A DNA stretch of 64,000 bases, from contig NC_037593.1 in assembly GCF_003073045.1 (NCBI RefSeq), positions 23,493,868 to 23,557,867 of the forward strand, in the 5' to 3' direction. The DNA is from Pomacea canaliculata. Taxonomy: Eukaryota; Mollusca; Gastropoda; Architaenioglossa; Ampullariidae. A program made the translations under genes and the position numbers. The notes under the pieces were generated by a model. That model saw only the letters and a list, made by a program, of their open reading frames with translations. It did not search any database and was not told the origin of the DNA. The stretch's first letter is position 1, and the number at the start of each line of letters is the position of its first letter. Of the stretch, positions 24,598-37,228 are shown piece by piece.

Positions 24598-24740
24598 ACT
24601 ACCAACGTGACGTAGTATGTTAGCCTCCAAATAATTAATTAACGGATCGGGCTTAGGCTGAAATTTCAGGTTTATAATATCACCCATATCTACTGATATC
24701 TTAAAAAAAAAAAAAAAAAAAAAACGCAAACCATTCAGGG
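24598..24740 (+). repeat. Single-arm copy of the foldback repeat at 45 kb
   Basis: ACCAACGTGACGTAGTA, then AATTAATTAACGGAT, GGCTGAAATTT, ATATCTACTGATAT and ACGCAAACCATT occur in the same order as at 45225-45400. This copy lacks the duplicated TGACGTAG unit and carries an A run of more than 20 bases in the middle. I see no matching left arm to its left, so this is a half element or a solo end. Confidence 0.75.
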
Positions 24741-25489
24741 CGCTGATCGAAGCGCTGGTTTAGAGTGTCGTGCAGGGTCACATGACCGTTTGCGCAGCTT
24801 CACTTCTGTAGGGTGGCGACTATGCAAAGTGCAGTGCAATTTGTTGCGCGATCCCTATACGAGATTTGGAGCAGTTGGTCTCCGATGCCTGTGCTCTGCA
24901 CTGTATCACCAATCTGAAGAAATGTAGCTTTCAATTCACAAATAATACGATGAATAACACCACGTCATTATAACATTGAAAACTTACATGTGAATCGTAA
25001 AACGGCTGGATGCAACGAACGAGAGAATCAAACTCCTATTTTCTTTTTATAATCCTGACTCATTCTGAAACTCAGTGTTTCGGCACTGCTACCTAAGGGA
25101 GGCCATCGCACATAAGCACCATCCTTTTCCTTTATCAGTTCCTTTCCCTTTCAACTTTATTTCGCCAGTAACAGTCAACATGTTGCAAAGGCACTTATGT
25201 GTGTGTGAGAGAGAGAATCTGGTAATGTTGGTGGAAGTCGTTAACGACATGTTCAAAAATGAGGAATTGTTTTGTAAATGCCGACAGAAAGAAATAACCA
25301 TTAGAGGGCGGTTTTTATATTCTTAGTTTTAGCTACATTTCCTTTTTTCATTAGTTAACATTAATGAATCGGTATTTTAATGTTTTTATGCAGTTTTATT
25401 AAGAATCAAAGTGTCACGATTCACAGCAATGATGTGTTAATCGCCTAAAATTAAAATGTCCAGAAGTCTGTGGAAACTGTCCTTTAGAG

Positions 25490-25520
25490 TAGCCGCCCCT
25501 AGAGGAACAGGAAGTGTAAA
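25490..25520 (+). promoter_or_regulatory. TAF5L proximal promoter: GC box and ETS-type site
   Basis: CCGCCCC at 25493-25499 and ACAGGAAGTG at 25507-25516 lie about 80-105 bases before the TAF5L start codon, with no TATA box at a suitable distance. GGAAGTG ETS sites close to the start are typical of TATA-less housekeeping promoters. The role is inferred from position and motif only. Confidence 0.45.
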
Positions 25521-25595
25521 TAGTTTAAATGGTAGAAGAAGAGGTTTTTTCAGACGTGTTTGGTGCTTTTGTTGTGATGACCGCGGACTGTTATA

Positions 25596-28500
25596 ATGAA
25601 GCGTGCTAAAAGTGAACAGATTCGGAGCGCTGTGATCACTTACTTGAAACGCCGACAGTATCAGGTTAGGCGACTTGTATTTTTGTTGAGTTCCATTCAA
25701 TTATTTAGTTCTTCGTTACACCTCACCATTGTCAATGCGTTTTTTTGGTGCACACTTTCGACAGTGGCAGTTCGCGAAAAGAGGACGTAGTATGTGATGG
25801 ACACCTCCATGTAAATTTGTTTTCATTTCTTAAATTTTATACCTTTTAACTATGATGAAACAAATTCAAACGTGTGCTATAAAACTTCTAAAAGGCCCAA
25901 ATATACTTTTAGATTTGAGTTCACTGCTGTTAATCATAAAACAAAGTTAAAGACCGTTCATTTAAAATAAAGAACGCGACGGTTTTTCAGGAGTCAGAAA
26001 TCCATGTCCTTACCAGAAAAGAGGGAAAGAAAGACCTGACGACAGAGCTGGAAGACATGTCCGTGAAAAAGCAGATACGTCTGAACGCAGGCACCGAGAA
26101 CAGTGTGGCATGTAGCAGCATATCTGGTGATTTTGTATCATGCGATCAGCAGTTTGCAAGGTTTATGTTTTATTATAACATCAGATTGTAACAATCAGAG
26201 GGTTTTGTTTAGAAGTTTTAGAATATTTTCCATTTCTGGTCTCTATTTCACAAGTATCTTCAAAAAGTACTTCATTATCAAAATTTAAATATGCTATTAA
26301 GAAAGCATGATAGTTATGTGTTACTTTTTATTCATTTTTGTAATTATTGCTATATTATTAAATAATGTGATTAAAGGATAAAGAATCACATTCCCATTCT
26401 CAGATGCAAAATTTCTATGTTTGAATTTCTGTAAATGGAATGTGATCAACAGGCTAAGGAAACACATTCTAGAGAGTGCTGACAATGAGAGTAAAGAACT
26501 GTCATCCCTACTGTACCCTTTGTTTGTTCACATCTACGTTGACTTACTGTCTTCAGGCTACAAACCTTCTGGTAGGTGCCACAGCCTGCTTGAAATAATG
26601 GTTTGCAGAAGCTTTTTGCAGACTCATCTCAGTCTTTCATAATCAAGTTAAGTCAAGCTGTGCCAAATCATGAAGTTGGGTCTAACAGCAGAATACCTTT
26701 GATCATTTCATCCAGAAACAATTCTGTGCATTTTTCCTTTAGATTTGATCACTAAATGCTTAGAGCAAGTAAATATCAAGAGTTCACTTATTTCATGTAG
26801 AATGGAAAGGGTTGAAATTCTGATTTTGCGTTTGTTTCAGCTCATAAATTCCATGAGCGACATAATGAGATCTTCCACAGTGAAGAGCAGAAAGATTTCA
26901 TTCGTTGTTTAAGAAAGCTAGAGTCAAGAGCAGAGCTTTTGGTTGCAAAAGATGTCATGGATTTTAGGTATAGATGCTGTTTGTCATGTTTCTAGGTTGA
27001 ACATTATTGCTCTTATTTTTGTGTTTGATTCCTCTGTGTGTGTGTGGGAGGGGGTGAGGAGAGATTTTGAATATATATGTACTTGTGCTAGCATACACAA
27101 AAAGGAGGTTACTGATTAATAAATGAAATGCAGTTCTCTTTTGCTGACTAAAGATAATAGCATTTAAATCTAGATGTTACAGTGCTCGTTTTAACAAGCA
27201 TTAAGTATTGAATGCAGAAAGCGTGAAGTGAGTGTTGCAAGTGGGATTAGCTTGGTGACTAATGGTTGTGACTTTCCCAAATTTTGTGTCATTGCTTCAT
27301 GAATGTTCTCTGAGCGGTTTCATTAAGGCCAAGACTTTAATGTGCAAAGCTTTACCCTTAATTTAAGAAGACCTTCATCTGTAACTGAATCATACTTTTA
27401 TTGCTGATGTTTCAGAGAACACAGATTTTGTGTCTCCCTATCTCAAGAATCAGTGAAATGTCTTCTAAATTATTTAAAGGTAATTTCCAAATTAAATAGT
27501 AATTTTAAATTACTAAATTATGTAAGGTGATTTCAGCAAGTAAAGTTACAGTTGCCTCTGTATTTTTGCAACCCTAACCAAAACACAAAGTATTTTTGCT
27601 TCAAAGCTGCATACTTGCTTTAGATCTTTGCTGATATAGTTGTTATTAAGACAGTTGCACATACCACCTTACATTTGTAGAGATTTTGTTTGTAGATGAC
27701 AGAAGGGTAACTGGAAATTGAAGTGGATATAAGGCTGCATGCTGATTCAAAGAATGTGGCTTGTCTGGAAAATTTGCATAATTGTGTGAACACTAAATTC
27801 AAGCAATTTCAAAAGATCATAAGAAATTATACTAAAAGAAAGTGTATCCCAACACAGTACTTTTCTGCAAGTCCAAAAGAACTGGAAATCATCTATCTCC
27901 AGTTGACATTGTAAAGATGTTTTCCAATGTTGTGTTCATTGGCCTTTACCATTAATTCTTGCAAATTTTCAAATTCAGAATTTACAAGATCTTTTGATTT
28001 CATCTGGGAATTGAAGGTTTTTCTGAGCTGCTAATTCTTGTGATTATTGACATGAGTTATCTTGCTTTCATGTTCTTTTTTTGTAAAGCATATTCAGAAA
28101 CATTCAGAGATTTTATTTTAATGTCTTCCTGTTAATACATGCATCTTGGTTTGAAAATGGTTCTCTTAGTAAAATGATCAATTTTGTCCCTTTTCACTAA
28201 CATAGTATGCCAATAAAATAAAGTTCATTTGTATAGTGCAATATCCAAACTAACAGGCATGCTTACTGCACTGTACACATCATAGTATCCACAAAGACAG
28301 TCATGATGTAAGAACAATGTGCTGGTGCAAATATGGATGCCAAGTTTTTACATGACAGTTATAGAAACACTTTGCCAATCTTGGTTAAACGCTATTTATC
28401 TGGTTAAGAAGGATGTTTAGTGATCACTGTTAATTAAAGGAGAAAAGACACTAAATCAAGGTTTAGTGAGATCTAGAGAATATTGACTCATAACTTCATG

Positions 28501-31429
28501 TGAAACAGAGAAATATAATTTTGAATACTAGTTTTCATTTGTGCCTATGCATGACAATAGCTAGATGCAGTGATAGATTCCATGTTACTGAGTTTCCAGT
28601 AAAAATATTGCCACATTTAGAAACAAGCTAGATATTTAGATGGATTGATAAAATCAGCTCTACAGTAAGAACTGAATCTTTTATAATCTTGTCTGCTGTT
28701 TGCGGATCATCAGATGAAGAAGTTGGAGTTTAAATATTTTGGTTTTAGCCAGTTGACATGTGAACATATCTTTTTTTTGCTGTTTGTGCTACAGGCTGGT
28801 GATAATATGATCATCCTGCAGATTATCAATCAAAACATCAAAATCCAAGGTAACTCATCAGTGATATAGTACTCCAGTTTTTAGTGGTGTTCATTGTAGC
28901 TTGTTTTCTGTACTTTGTTACATACCTTGTTTCTGTCTCAAGTGCAGCCCTAGTGATACATTGGTGGCAAGTTCTTATATATCATTCTTATTATTTTTAA
29001 TGCTTTCATAGGTTAAGTCTTCCCTTCCCCCACCCTTGACAGTAAAACCACATGCTTTGTTGATTTTTTTTCAACAATTGTGTTATCTTGTTTTCTTAGT
29101 TTTCATTCTTGTATTTAGCTGGTGGTTGTAGATTATTCCATGAATAATATATAAGCACTGAGGATGCGTGTCAAAGTGAGAGAGAGATGAATGATCACAA
29201 CAAAGCAGTAAATAAGCTGTCAACCTCAGCAAGTTAGGAAAGAGATATCAAGAGCACAGCATTTTTAAGAGTTTAACTATTTTGCTTTATTGACATTGCA
29301 ATATCAATTTCTGAACTGAAATGGTAGATTGAAAGGTGACAATAAAATCACAGTTGTAAGAGTTTTCAGGATAAGTTTATCTAGGCAACAGCAGGTACCC
29401 CTACTTGTCTGTCTGTTATAGGTTATAGCAGGTTGTCACTAGGACAGGGAATTAACTTTCTTTGAGAATTAATACTGCATTTTTAATTCTTAGAGTTGCA
29501 AAGTCAAACAGGCAATTGGTCATTGATGAGACAGGTGCACAAAGGTTGCAGTACCAGCCAAGTCAGTCACTCCGGTCTGCTCATGCAACTCTCCATATAT
29601 CATATGTCTGATGAGATAAAGTCTTCCTTCTCCAGTCCATGTGTCTGAAATGCATTATCTCATTTGCTTCACATAGTTATCACCTTAGAGGCTAGTTTTA
29701 AGAATAACCTCTTTCGTGAATACCTCCAACAGCTGGTTGTCTCCTCTTCTCAGGGTCTTTCAGTCCCTCTCCTCGCTCCTTTGTTTTTCATTTGTAATTG
29801 TTATTATTATCATTATCATTATATTTCTCAAGAAACATAAACAAAGTAAAGTGAATAAACACCTGCTGCTGTAGGAGTTTTACACACCAGGCTCCTCCAT
29901 ATACAATCACTGATTGTCTCAGCATTACAGAGTGGGGACTAATTTTATGATGATTGGTTTTACTAGCTGTACACCAAAGCCAGTCAAGACAAGCTGTTGC
30001 AAAGTTTAGTGATTTACTGATGCCTAGGCTTTCTGACTAAAACTTTTGAACTGGTGCCAAGGCATAGTGGTGTTTATTTGAACTGCCACCTTACCCCCAC
30101 CCTACTGAAGCCATAAAAAGAAGCTCCAACAAAATACTGGTAAAACTAAAGGTCATGGGATTTCTTTCTTATTGATAATTGCTTGTTTGCATGCGAAGAT
30201 ATCTGTTTTCTGTTAAGCCGCTGCATCAATCTGCTATGTTGAGTCATCATGAACACTTATGATCCTGTCATTTTACTAGCATTTCAAATCTTTCCTTAGA
30301 AAGAGGTCAGCAAGATAAATTTGCAATTTTCCGTCATAACTTATTCACAAAAAACTCGGTGTGTGGGGTGTGTGTACTCATGGGGTACTGAAATATATGA
30401 CAGCCACTTAATGATTCATAGCACTGTTGCATCTAAGAACAATCATGAGGGCTAGAAAAAAGTTTTTGCTGATTTATTGTAAAAAAATTGATTGGGAACT
30501 TGTCTTATTGATATGGTCCAAGCAGCATCCATGGCTGTGACTGAGATAAATTTTCAGTCTGGCAACAGATGTTATGAAGAGTTCATATATGTAGGCAGAG
30601 ATGATCACTGGCCTCATGTTAAAAATAACACATGTAAACATTTCCCACTTGACATTTCGTTGCTGTGCTGCAATCAGTTTAGAAAACCTTTCTTCCCACT
30701 AAAAATATATTAGCTGTACTGTAAATAACAACATTATTGCCAAAAAGGATCAAGAAAGGATGTTAAGCTCTGTGCCAGCATCTTAGACACATCTCTGGCA
30801 GGATTTAGTAATGGTGAAAGAGCTTGGCAGTCTCTTGGTGTTTGCTCATTGAGAAGCTTTCCTTTCAGTACATTTGATAACTATCTTATATGTTTAATGA
30901 TTTTAAGACTATAAAAGAAACTTGAAATAGTAACAAAGGTCAGAGGTTACATAATATCACAGACAGCAGCATCATGAGATAGTTATATAAACTTATTGAA
31001 AGAGGGACTTGGACAAGAAAGGTTGACTCATAAAAATTGAAATAAATGTAACATTAAGTAGGCCAGACTGCTTTTAAAAATCTTGTGATTGCCAGAGAAT
31101 GGCACAAAATAGCAGAAATACCAAGTCCTGAAAACTTGGTATTACCAGAAAGAAAGAGAAGTACAAGACTTTTTCCATTTTGTTTTCTCAGTGATAAAAG
31201 ATGGAACCCAGTCACTGGAGCTACAGAGGTCAAATTCTCCAGCTTCTTCAGCCTATGAATGTCCAGATGGCAGAGACAAGGAAAAGGAAGATGAAGCTGA
31301 CCCCAGTGCCATGTCAGTTGAGGATGCTGAACTGTTAAAATCACTCAGAGAGACCATATGTAGAGTTCGTGCCCTTCCTCCCAACTTACCATCTGTTTGT
31401 TTCTACACCTTCATCAATGCCTACCAAGG
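25596..31429 (+). other. TAF5L: TAF5L exons 1-7: N-terminal association domain and linker
   Basis: Exon 1 encodes the 23-residue YLKRRQYQ start. Exon 2 (enters phase 0, ends with one extra base) is a variable Lys/Glu-rich segment. Exons 3-6 encode the TAF5 N-terminal domain (NTD2), including [17 protein letters not shown] in exon 3, [17 protein letters not shown] in exon 4 and the two short exons 5 (64 bp) and 6 (55 bp). Exon 7 (238 bp) holds an acidic Ser/Lys/Glu linker and the conserved [19 protein letters not shown] lead-in to the propeller. The longest intron, about 2.3 kb, separates exons 6 and 7. Exons 2, 5 and 6 contain no long open frame of their own and were found only from splice-phase continuity. 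Confidence 0.93.
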
Positions 31430-34400
31430 GTGAGGGAATCCTGCTAAAATAACTTTGGTCTTCATTGTTTTTACTGACATTTTGTTCTTTACTTTTGAAA
31501 TTATCCCAATGACCACATATATGTAACATTCTGTACATTTGAAATTATCACAAGATTTTACAGTCTATACATTTTTTATGAGCCTGGCCACCTCTATGTT
31601 ACAGTCTGTGCACTTCCAATGTATCACCAGATGCACGCCTTATTTGTGGAGGTTTTGAAGATTCTTCCATCCAGCTCTGGCGCTTACAGCCTGAACCCTT
31701 AGCCTCCCAATCTACAGAGAGCTGTAACAGCAATATTACACTTGCTGCAGACTTCATCTATAAAGATGAGGATGAGCGCAAAGTGAAGATGTAAGAAGTC
31801 GGCATGTTGTACCCCATGACATGATTTCATTTTCATCTTAATTTACAAGGGCATCTTGCCATTTCATGGTCAGTGTGCATATGCATGTACACCCCAATCA
31901 TCATCATTATCATCCACACCATCCCTTGACTGGTACAAGCTGACCAGTGGTTATAGTGGTTGGTCTGTTGGTATTGGTTGTTGGGGTACTGGTGGGCAGG
32001 TTAATTGAATAGGTGCAACAGGTGACAAGACTTGTTAGTTATATCTTAAACAGAGGTAAGCGAGTCTGCCAGGCATTTTGTGTTACTGAGTCAATGTACA
32101 CCCACACGTGTGCATGTGGATGCATGTAAATAATACATTGATGGTTAATAAAGGGTGTGACATTTGAGCATGCCATAAAAATGGTGGGTGAAAGACATTG
32201 GATACATTGACGCTGGTTTGCATTTTCTGTCATTTCAGAGACCTGGAGTCACAGGAAGCAGTGACATTGAGAGCCCATAGTGGGCCTGTGTACAAAACAG
32301 CGTTTAGCCCAGACTCCAGGTATATACTGTCTTGTTCCAGGGATGCTACAGGTCAGAACTGCTGCAGCACTTTCTTGTCCAGTTGTTTGTTTTGCTCTGA
32401 GCAAATGTAATAACAGTCTAGGAATATTTTGGTGTAACAAATACTGCACACAGAAGGGAATGAGGTCACCTAAAGCCCTAAAGATATCTGAAGGACATGA
32501 GTATTTAACTGAATTTAACAGAAGTAAGCAGCAAGACAGACTGCACATAAAGTAGTGTAAAATGAACTTTGGTTATTTTCATGAGATTTTCCTATACATA
32601 CAAGTTTTCTTTATCTTTGACCAGCAAATTTTTATCACCAGAAAATGTATTTAAAATAAACAAGTACATCTGTGTAGACATAACTGATGTTTAAGTGTAG
32701 GGTTTTGACTATTAATTAATGATACAGACCTATTCCCTCTTTGTATGCAGTGCGACTGTGGGACTTGACTACACGCAGCAACGTTGCTATCTACCAGGGC
32801 CATAGTGGATGTGTCTGGGATGTAGATTTCTGGTAAACTTATACTTTAAATTTTTTGTTTGTAGTATTCAAAGTATGTGCAGCATCTTCTGTTTTAAAAC
32901 TTTTAAACTGCAGTTTATAAAACATGTTGCATTTTTTTAAACCTCGTAATATTAGTTCATTAATTAAGTTTGATAATGCCAGGAAAATTTTAATTTTAAT
33001 TTTTATTGGTTCTTTATCAAGTGGAATTGTACATGATTTTTAAAAGTCTGCCCGGCACAGGTTACATTTTATGGTATTGTGTCAGTGCAGTGAGATCACA
33101 GTTAGCTTGTGAACATTGTGTCAGTGCAGTGAGATCACAGAAAACATTTTATGGCATTTGTATCACAGCAGTGTGATCAGAGATTATTTTGGTGACACAG
33201 TTGTCAGTCATTTGTTGGTATTGTGTCATTGCAATGACAGTAGGTTACTAGTTTTGCACTGTGGTGATATGACATTTAAACTACTGGCTTGTCATTGCAG
33301 GAAAGTAGCAAAATGTGTGTAGTATCTCAACAGCCCATAAAATCTGGGGATTTCTTTACTTGTCATTAGAATGGAGTAGATAACGGTCTTTGTAGTAGCT
33401 TGTTATAAAAGCTCATGCAAGCTGAAGATTTCATTACTTGTCATTATAGTGGCATTTAATAACAGTCTACATAGTAGCTTGTGACCGCAATCCAAGCAAG
33501 CTAAAGATTGAATTATTGGCTGTTTATCATCGCAGTGAAGTCACGGGACACTTTGCCACATCTTCTCATGATCAAACAGTGAAGTTATGGTCCATGGACC
33601 GCATATATCCTCTGCGATCATTTGTTGGCCACACATATGATGTGGATGTAAGTTTTTAAATATTTGATTTTATAGTTTACATAAATATTTATAGCTCAGA
33701 ATTTAAATCTCTACAGAAAATCCCCCTATATGGATCCAACATACATTGAAAGAATGCAGTGTGTAGCAGATAAAACATGTTACACATAGTAATCAAAATA
33801 TGTCTCATGTTATATCCAAATATAATATTTTCCCCATTTATATTTGAGTATTTTATTTTAAACCTTCCTTGGCTTTTTCAGTCTTCTTAAAAGATTTTGC
33901 TTAAAACCAAATTACAAAACTTCAGATTGTTTAGTTTTGATTATTCATACCTCTGTGCATTGTTTTATGATCAGTGAAATGCATGAACTTTTCCCTCTAT
34001 GACACTCAAATCCTGCTTATGGTTTACTTGTGGGCTGTCATGTCAGTGTGTAGCAGTCCATCCCAACGGAAACTATGTAGCTTCAGGGTCCGGTGATCGA
34101 TCTGTACGGTTGTGGAGTATTCAGGATGGAAAATGCGTGCGCTTGTTCTCTGGCCACCGGGGATCAATTCTTGGCTTGGCATTCTCACCCAATGGTCAGC
34201 TTTTAGCTTCAGCAGGTAAGTTGGTGACAGTGTGGCAACAGTGACTGTTGCATTTGCACAGACATATGGGCTAGTGGTAAAGGTCATGACACCTGGAACA
34301 CTATGTCTGACAACTAACTCATTCATAAATAGTTGGTAGTAAGAAGAGTCACCTCTGTAGTAATTTTATTGATGTTTGATAGATGAATTCCTTACAGATT

Positions 34401-35996
34401 TTAAATTTAGAGTAAAATAATTTTTACAGGCACTTTTTTTTTTCCTGTGAGTTTTTTATATGGTAGTTCAAGAAACCACAAGGTAGGTTTGTGTTGCTGT
34501 TTCCTTTGTATCATGGGGTAGCATGTTGTATGGCAGAGGACAGCCATCCTACTTCCACACCATCCTACTACTAATACTATCCATTGGCTACTGGTCTCAC
34601 TGCCTTGTGGGTAATCTTGGGAAAGATAAAGGTTTAGGGAAGTAAACACCTACAGCAAATCGTGATGATAACATGGCATCATTGCCTGATCAGTTGAGAT
34701 CCAGAACAAGGACTGCATGCCCTACCAGCAAACTCTAGGGTGTGGACGGCCAAATGTATTCTCCTGGAAACAAATCACTTATAAAGCTGAGAGAAGGAAC
34801 TTCTGTTGGTATGTGGAATATCTGGTAACATAAAATGGTAACATAAAGGAAATCACCAATATCAACAATAGGCAGGAACTGTAGGTAAATTCGGATTACA
34901 TGAAACCAACAGAAGGGGCCTAAGACTTCTAGAGTCTGCTCAGACTTTCCAACTCACTTTAACCAATACCCTCCATCCTTACAAGGAATCATTGATGATA
35001 ACTTTGCATTCTCTAGATTGTTTTGTCTACAACTAAATTGACCCGTTGCTGTTTCTGTCCAGTGTCAACCCCTCTTCCCCCCAAAAAATGACTAGTACCA
35101 GTGGACCAACAGAACTGCTTGTCAGTTGGTACCATTTATACATACCGAAACAGCATAAATTTGAAGTGATCTCTAGGATAAGCAGATGACACAAGTTTGA
35201 TACAATTTTTACAAAGTAATGGACCTTAGACATGGGAAATAATAATTTATTTTCAGTTGTCAGAAGGCCATGTGTGTTGTGATGACACTTTGGAACTAAT
35301 CACACAGCTGAAAATGTTGGTTTCACAACTGTTATTTGAAAGCTATGTGAGGTTCTAAATGCTGCCGCATTGTCTTCCAGGGGAAGATAGACGGGTCCAC
35401 ATTTGGGACCTTGGTTCTGGTGCCTTGCTGAAGGATCTGCGAGGCCACAGTGACACTGTCCACTCGCTGGCATTCAGCAGGTGCAATGCCATGGTAGCCT
35501 CTGGTGGGATGGACTGCTACATTCGAATCTGGGATGTACGCCGAGGAAATGAACCCACTAGCCCACAGCTGTAAGTTTTTTTACTGCTTCTTGTTTAGAG
35601 TACTGAAAACATAGTCATTGTTATTTATTGTGAAACATTAAAGCTTGTAAAATTTTATATTGTATAATTTGGAATTGTTTTTAAGTGCACAATATTTTAT
35701 GGAATGATAGAAAAGCTTGAGAATAATGGCCTGAAATTATTGCTATCTGAAACCATTTGTTAGCATCCTTGATGTGGTATTTTGTTCTGACTAAAGGCAT
35801 TTGAGCACAGACAACTATAGTCATGTTTCTAGTGCTCTTAGTCACTGTCAATATTTCATGCTGACTGCTGTGTTCCAGAGTTGAGGGCCACACCTCAGCA
35901 GAACTGCTTGGTGCTTTCCCAACAAAGTCAGCTACTGTGTCTTTCTTGAGGTTTGCTCGTCACAACCTTCTGTTAGCTGCTGGTGCTATTCAGTGA
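25596..35996 (+). CDS. TAF5L: TAF5L (PAF65-beta), SAGA/PCAF complex WD40 subunit, 14 exons
   Basis: TAF5L is the TAF5-like core subunit of the GCN5/PCAF histone acetyltransferase (SAGA-type) coactivators and acts in the nucleus. The spliced model gives 608 residues, close to the 589 of human TAF5L. It opens with [10 protein letters not shown]...YLKRRQYQ, characteristic of TAF5L rather than TAF5. The TAF5 N-terminal helical domain follows ([17 protein letters not shown]), then an acidic linker and six WD40 repeats ending in IQLW, VRLW, VKLW, VRLW, HIWD and RIWD. All 13 introns are GT-AG and every exon phase joins without a stop. The ATG has an in-frame TGA upstream at 25578-25580. Exons: 25596-25664, 25991-26126, 26404-26571, 26841-26967, 27416-27479, 28795-28849, 31192-31429, 31605-31790, 32239-32351, 32751-32832, 33536-33647, 34047-34215, 35381-35570, 35879-35996. 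The frame is intact throughout, unlike the two other genes here. Confidence 0.96.
31605..35996 (+). other. TAF5L: TAF5L exons 8-14: WD40 propeller and C-terminus
   Basis: Exon 8 carries the first blade ([19 protein letters not shown]) and an acidic insert (KDEDERK). Exons 9-10 carry blade 2 ([19 protein letters not shown] to VRLWDL). Exons 10-11 carry blade 3 ([11 protein letters not shown] to VKLWSM). Exons 11-12 carry blade 4 ([17 protein letters not shown] to VRLWSI). Exons 12-13 carry blade 5 ([16 protein letters not shown] to VHIWDL). Exon 13 carries blade 6 ([12 protein letters not shown] to IRIWDV). Exon 14 encodes a short tail ending [10 protein letters not shown] and TGA at 35994-35996. 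Most introns interrupt the blades rather than separating them. Confidence 0.95.
33060..33535 (+). repeat. Degenerate tandem repeats in TAF5L intron 10, running into the exon 11 acceptor
   Basis: TGTGTCAGTGCAGTGAGATCAC occurs near 33079 and again near 33118, with weaker copies after. A second family of units of about 79 bp follows at 33359-33437 and 33438-33517: TTGTCATTA, TAGTGG or TGGAGTAG, TAACGGTCT or TAACAGTCT, GTAGTAGCTTGT, GCAAGCT, AAGATT. The partial unit TTATCATCGCAG|TGAAGT supplies the exon 11 splice acceptor itself. Confidence 0.6.
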
Positions 35997-37228
35997 CTTT
36001 GAGCCAAACAGCTCCAGTTTTGACAGACATTTGCCAGGGGGAAAGCCAGTATGGGTATTGCCAGTATTGCTGTTTGCAGATCACCTGGTCCAAGCATCCA
36101 CTGCCATGTGATAAGGTTTTTGTCAGCCTTTCTCTTCTCGTCCATTGATCACCTCACCTGTATGGTTATTGTGCACCTGAATTGTGACTGCTGATCTCAC
36201 AAAGTGCCCACGGAGACTAGAACATGATGCATCTTCTTGTGGTGGTGCTAACAGCGTTCACATCATACCTGTGATGCCATTAACATCCTAATTGTCATCA
36301 TTATATGGCAGCCACACATTAAGGCCTTCATAACTGATCATATATTGTCAAATATAATACACGTTTGGCCGATCTGTGTGATGGTTATAGAGTAACACTC
36401 ATTTTGAGTCATGCATGTGGAAATGTAAAATGTTCTGTTTTCAGCCAAGTCCAGTATTATGTGGCCAGAGCTGGAGTCCAGCTGGATTGTTTTAATAAAA
36501 TCAACCAGCTGTTGGGGTATTCACAAAAGAGGAGGGTCTTAATGCAGGCCTTGTGAGCTTTAAAGTGGTCACTGTGTTAAGCAATAGAAGAGGCCTTTCA
36601 GACAGTCAGACCAGAGAAGGAAAAGCAGTTGTGCCAGATAACTAATGTTTCTGTTTGAACAGGACTGTACAAGACCTATTAGATGAAGTTTGGTTGGAAT
36701 AGACTGTGTATAACTAACAAAGATAACTAGTTGAGGTTGTAGTGGCATACATTTCATGTAGTCACAGATCAACATAATGAAGCTAGCAAGATTCTGTTGG
36801 TAAAACTTTCCTTTGGCACAAAATTTATCACATAAGAATTTTGTAAACAACATTTTGCTGCTGTAGTTGTGCAGACTTGGAAGTGTACTGGAAACAGTGT
36901 GCAAGAGGACAGGGAGTGTCTTTAAAGCCATGTGGCAACACAATGGATTGTCTCAGGTTGTTTGTGTTGATGCAGATATTTTGAATTAACGGTCTTGGCA
37001 GACATGAAAACAGAAACATCAACACCCAAGCCTTTGGGGAAATCAGGATTCTGGAGACAGGTGTGTCAAAAGAGAAAAGAATTAAATTATCACAGGTTTG
37101 CACAATGCGTTATGATCAAGTGGTGGTTAGCTCACCACTGTTGACAGACCCATTGTCACATTTCCAAACTATGTGCTTAATGGGGCAGTGTGTGACACTG
37201 CAGCGATATGTCCAGTTAGGGAGGCAGT
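35997..37228. other. TAF5L 3' UTR and intergenic DNA
   Basis: No gene is visible. AATAAA at 36494-36499, about 500 bases after the TAF5L stop, is the best candidate polyadenylation signal. The 124-codon minus-strand frame at 36569-36943 has no recognisable domain and is taken as chance. Confidence 0.5.

Noticed and set aside
32280..32555. 91-codon frame overlapping TAF5L exon 9
   Set aside because: Shadow of the real exon in another frame, continuing into intron 9.
36569..36943. 124-codon minus-strand frame downstream of TAF5L
   Set aside because: Cys/Leu-rich with no recognisable motif; located in the probable 3' UTR/intergenic stretch.
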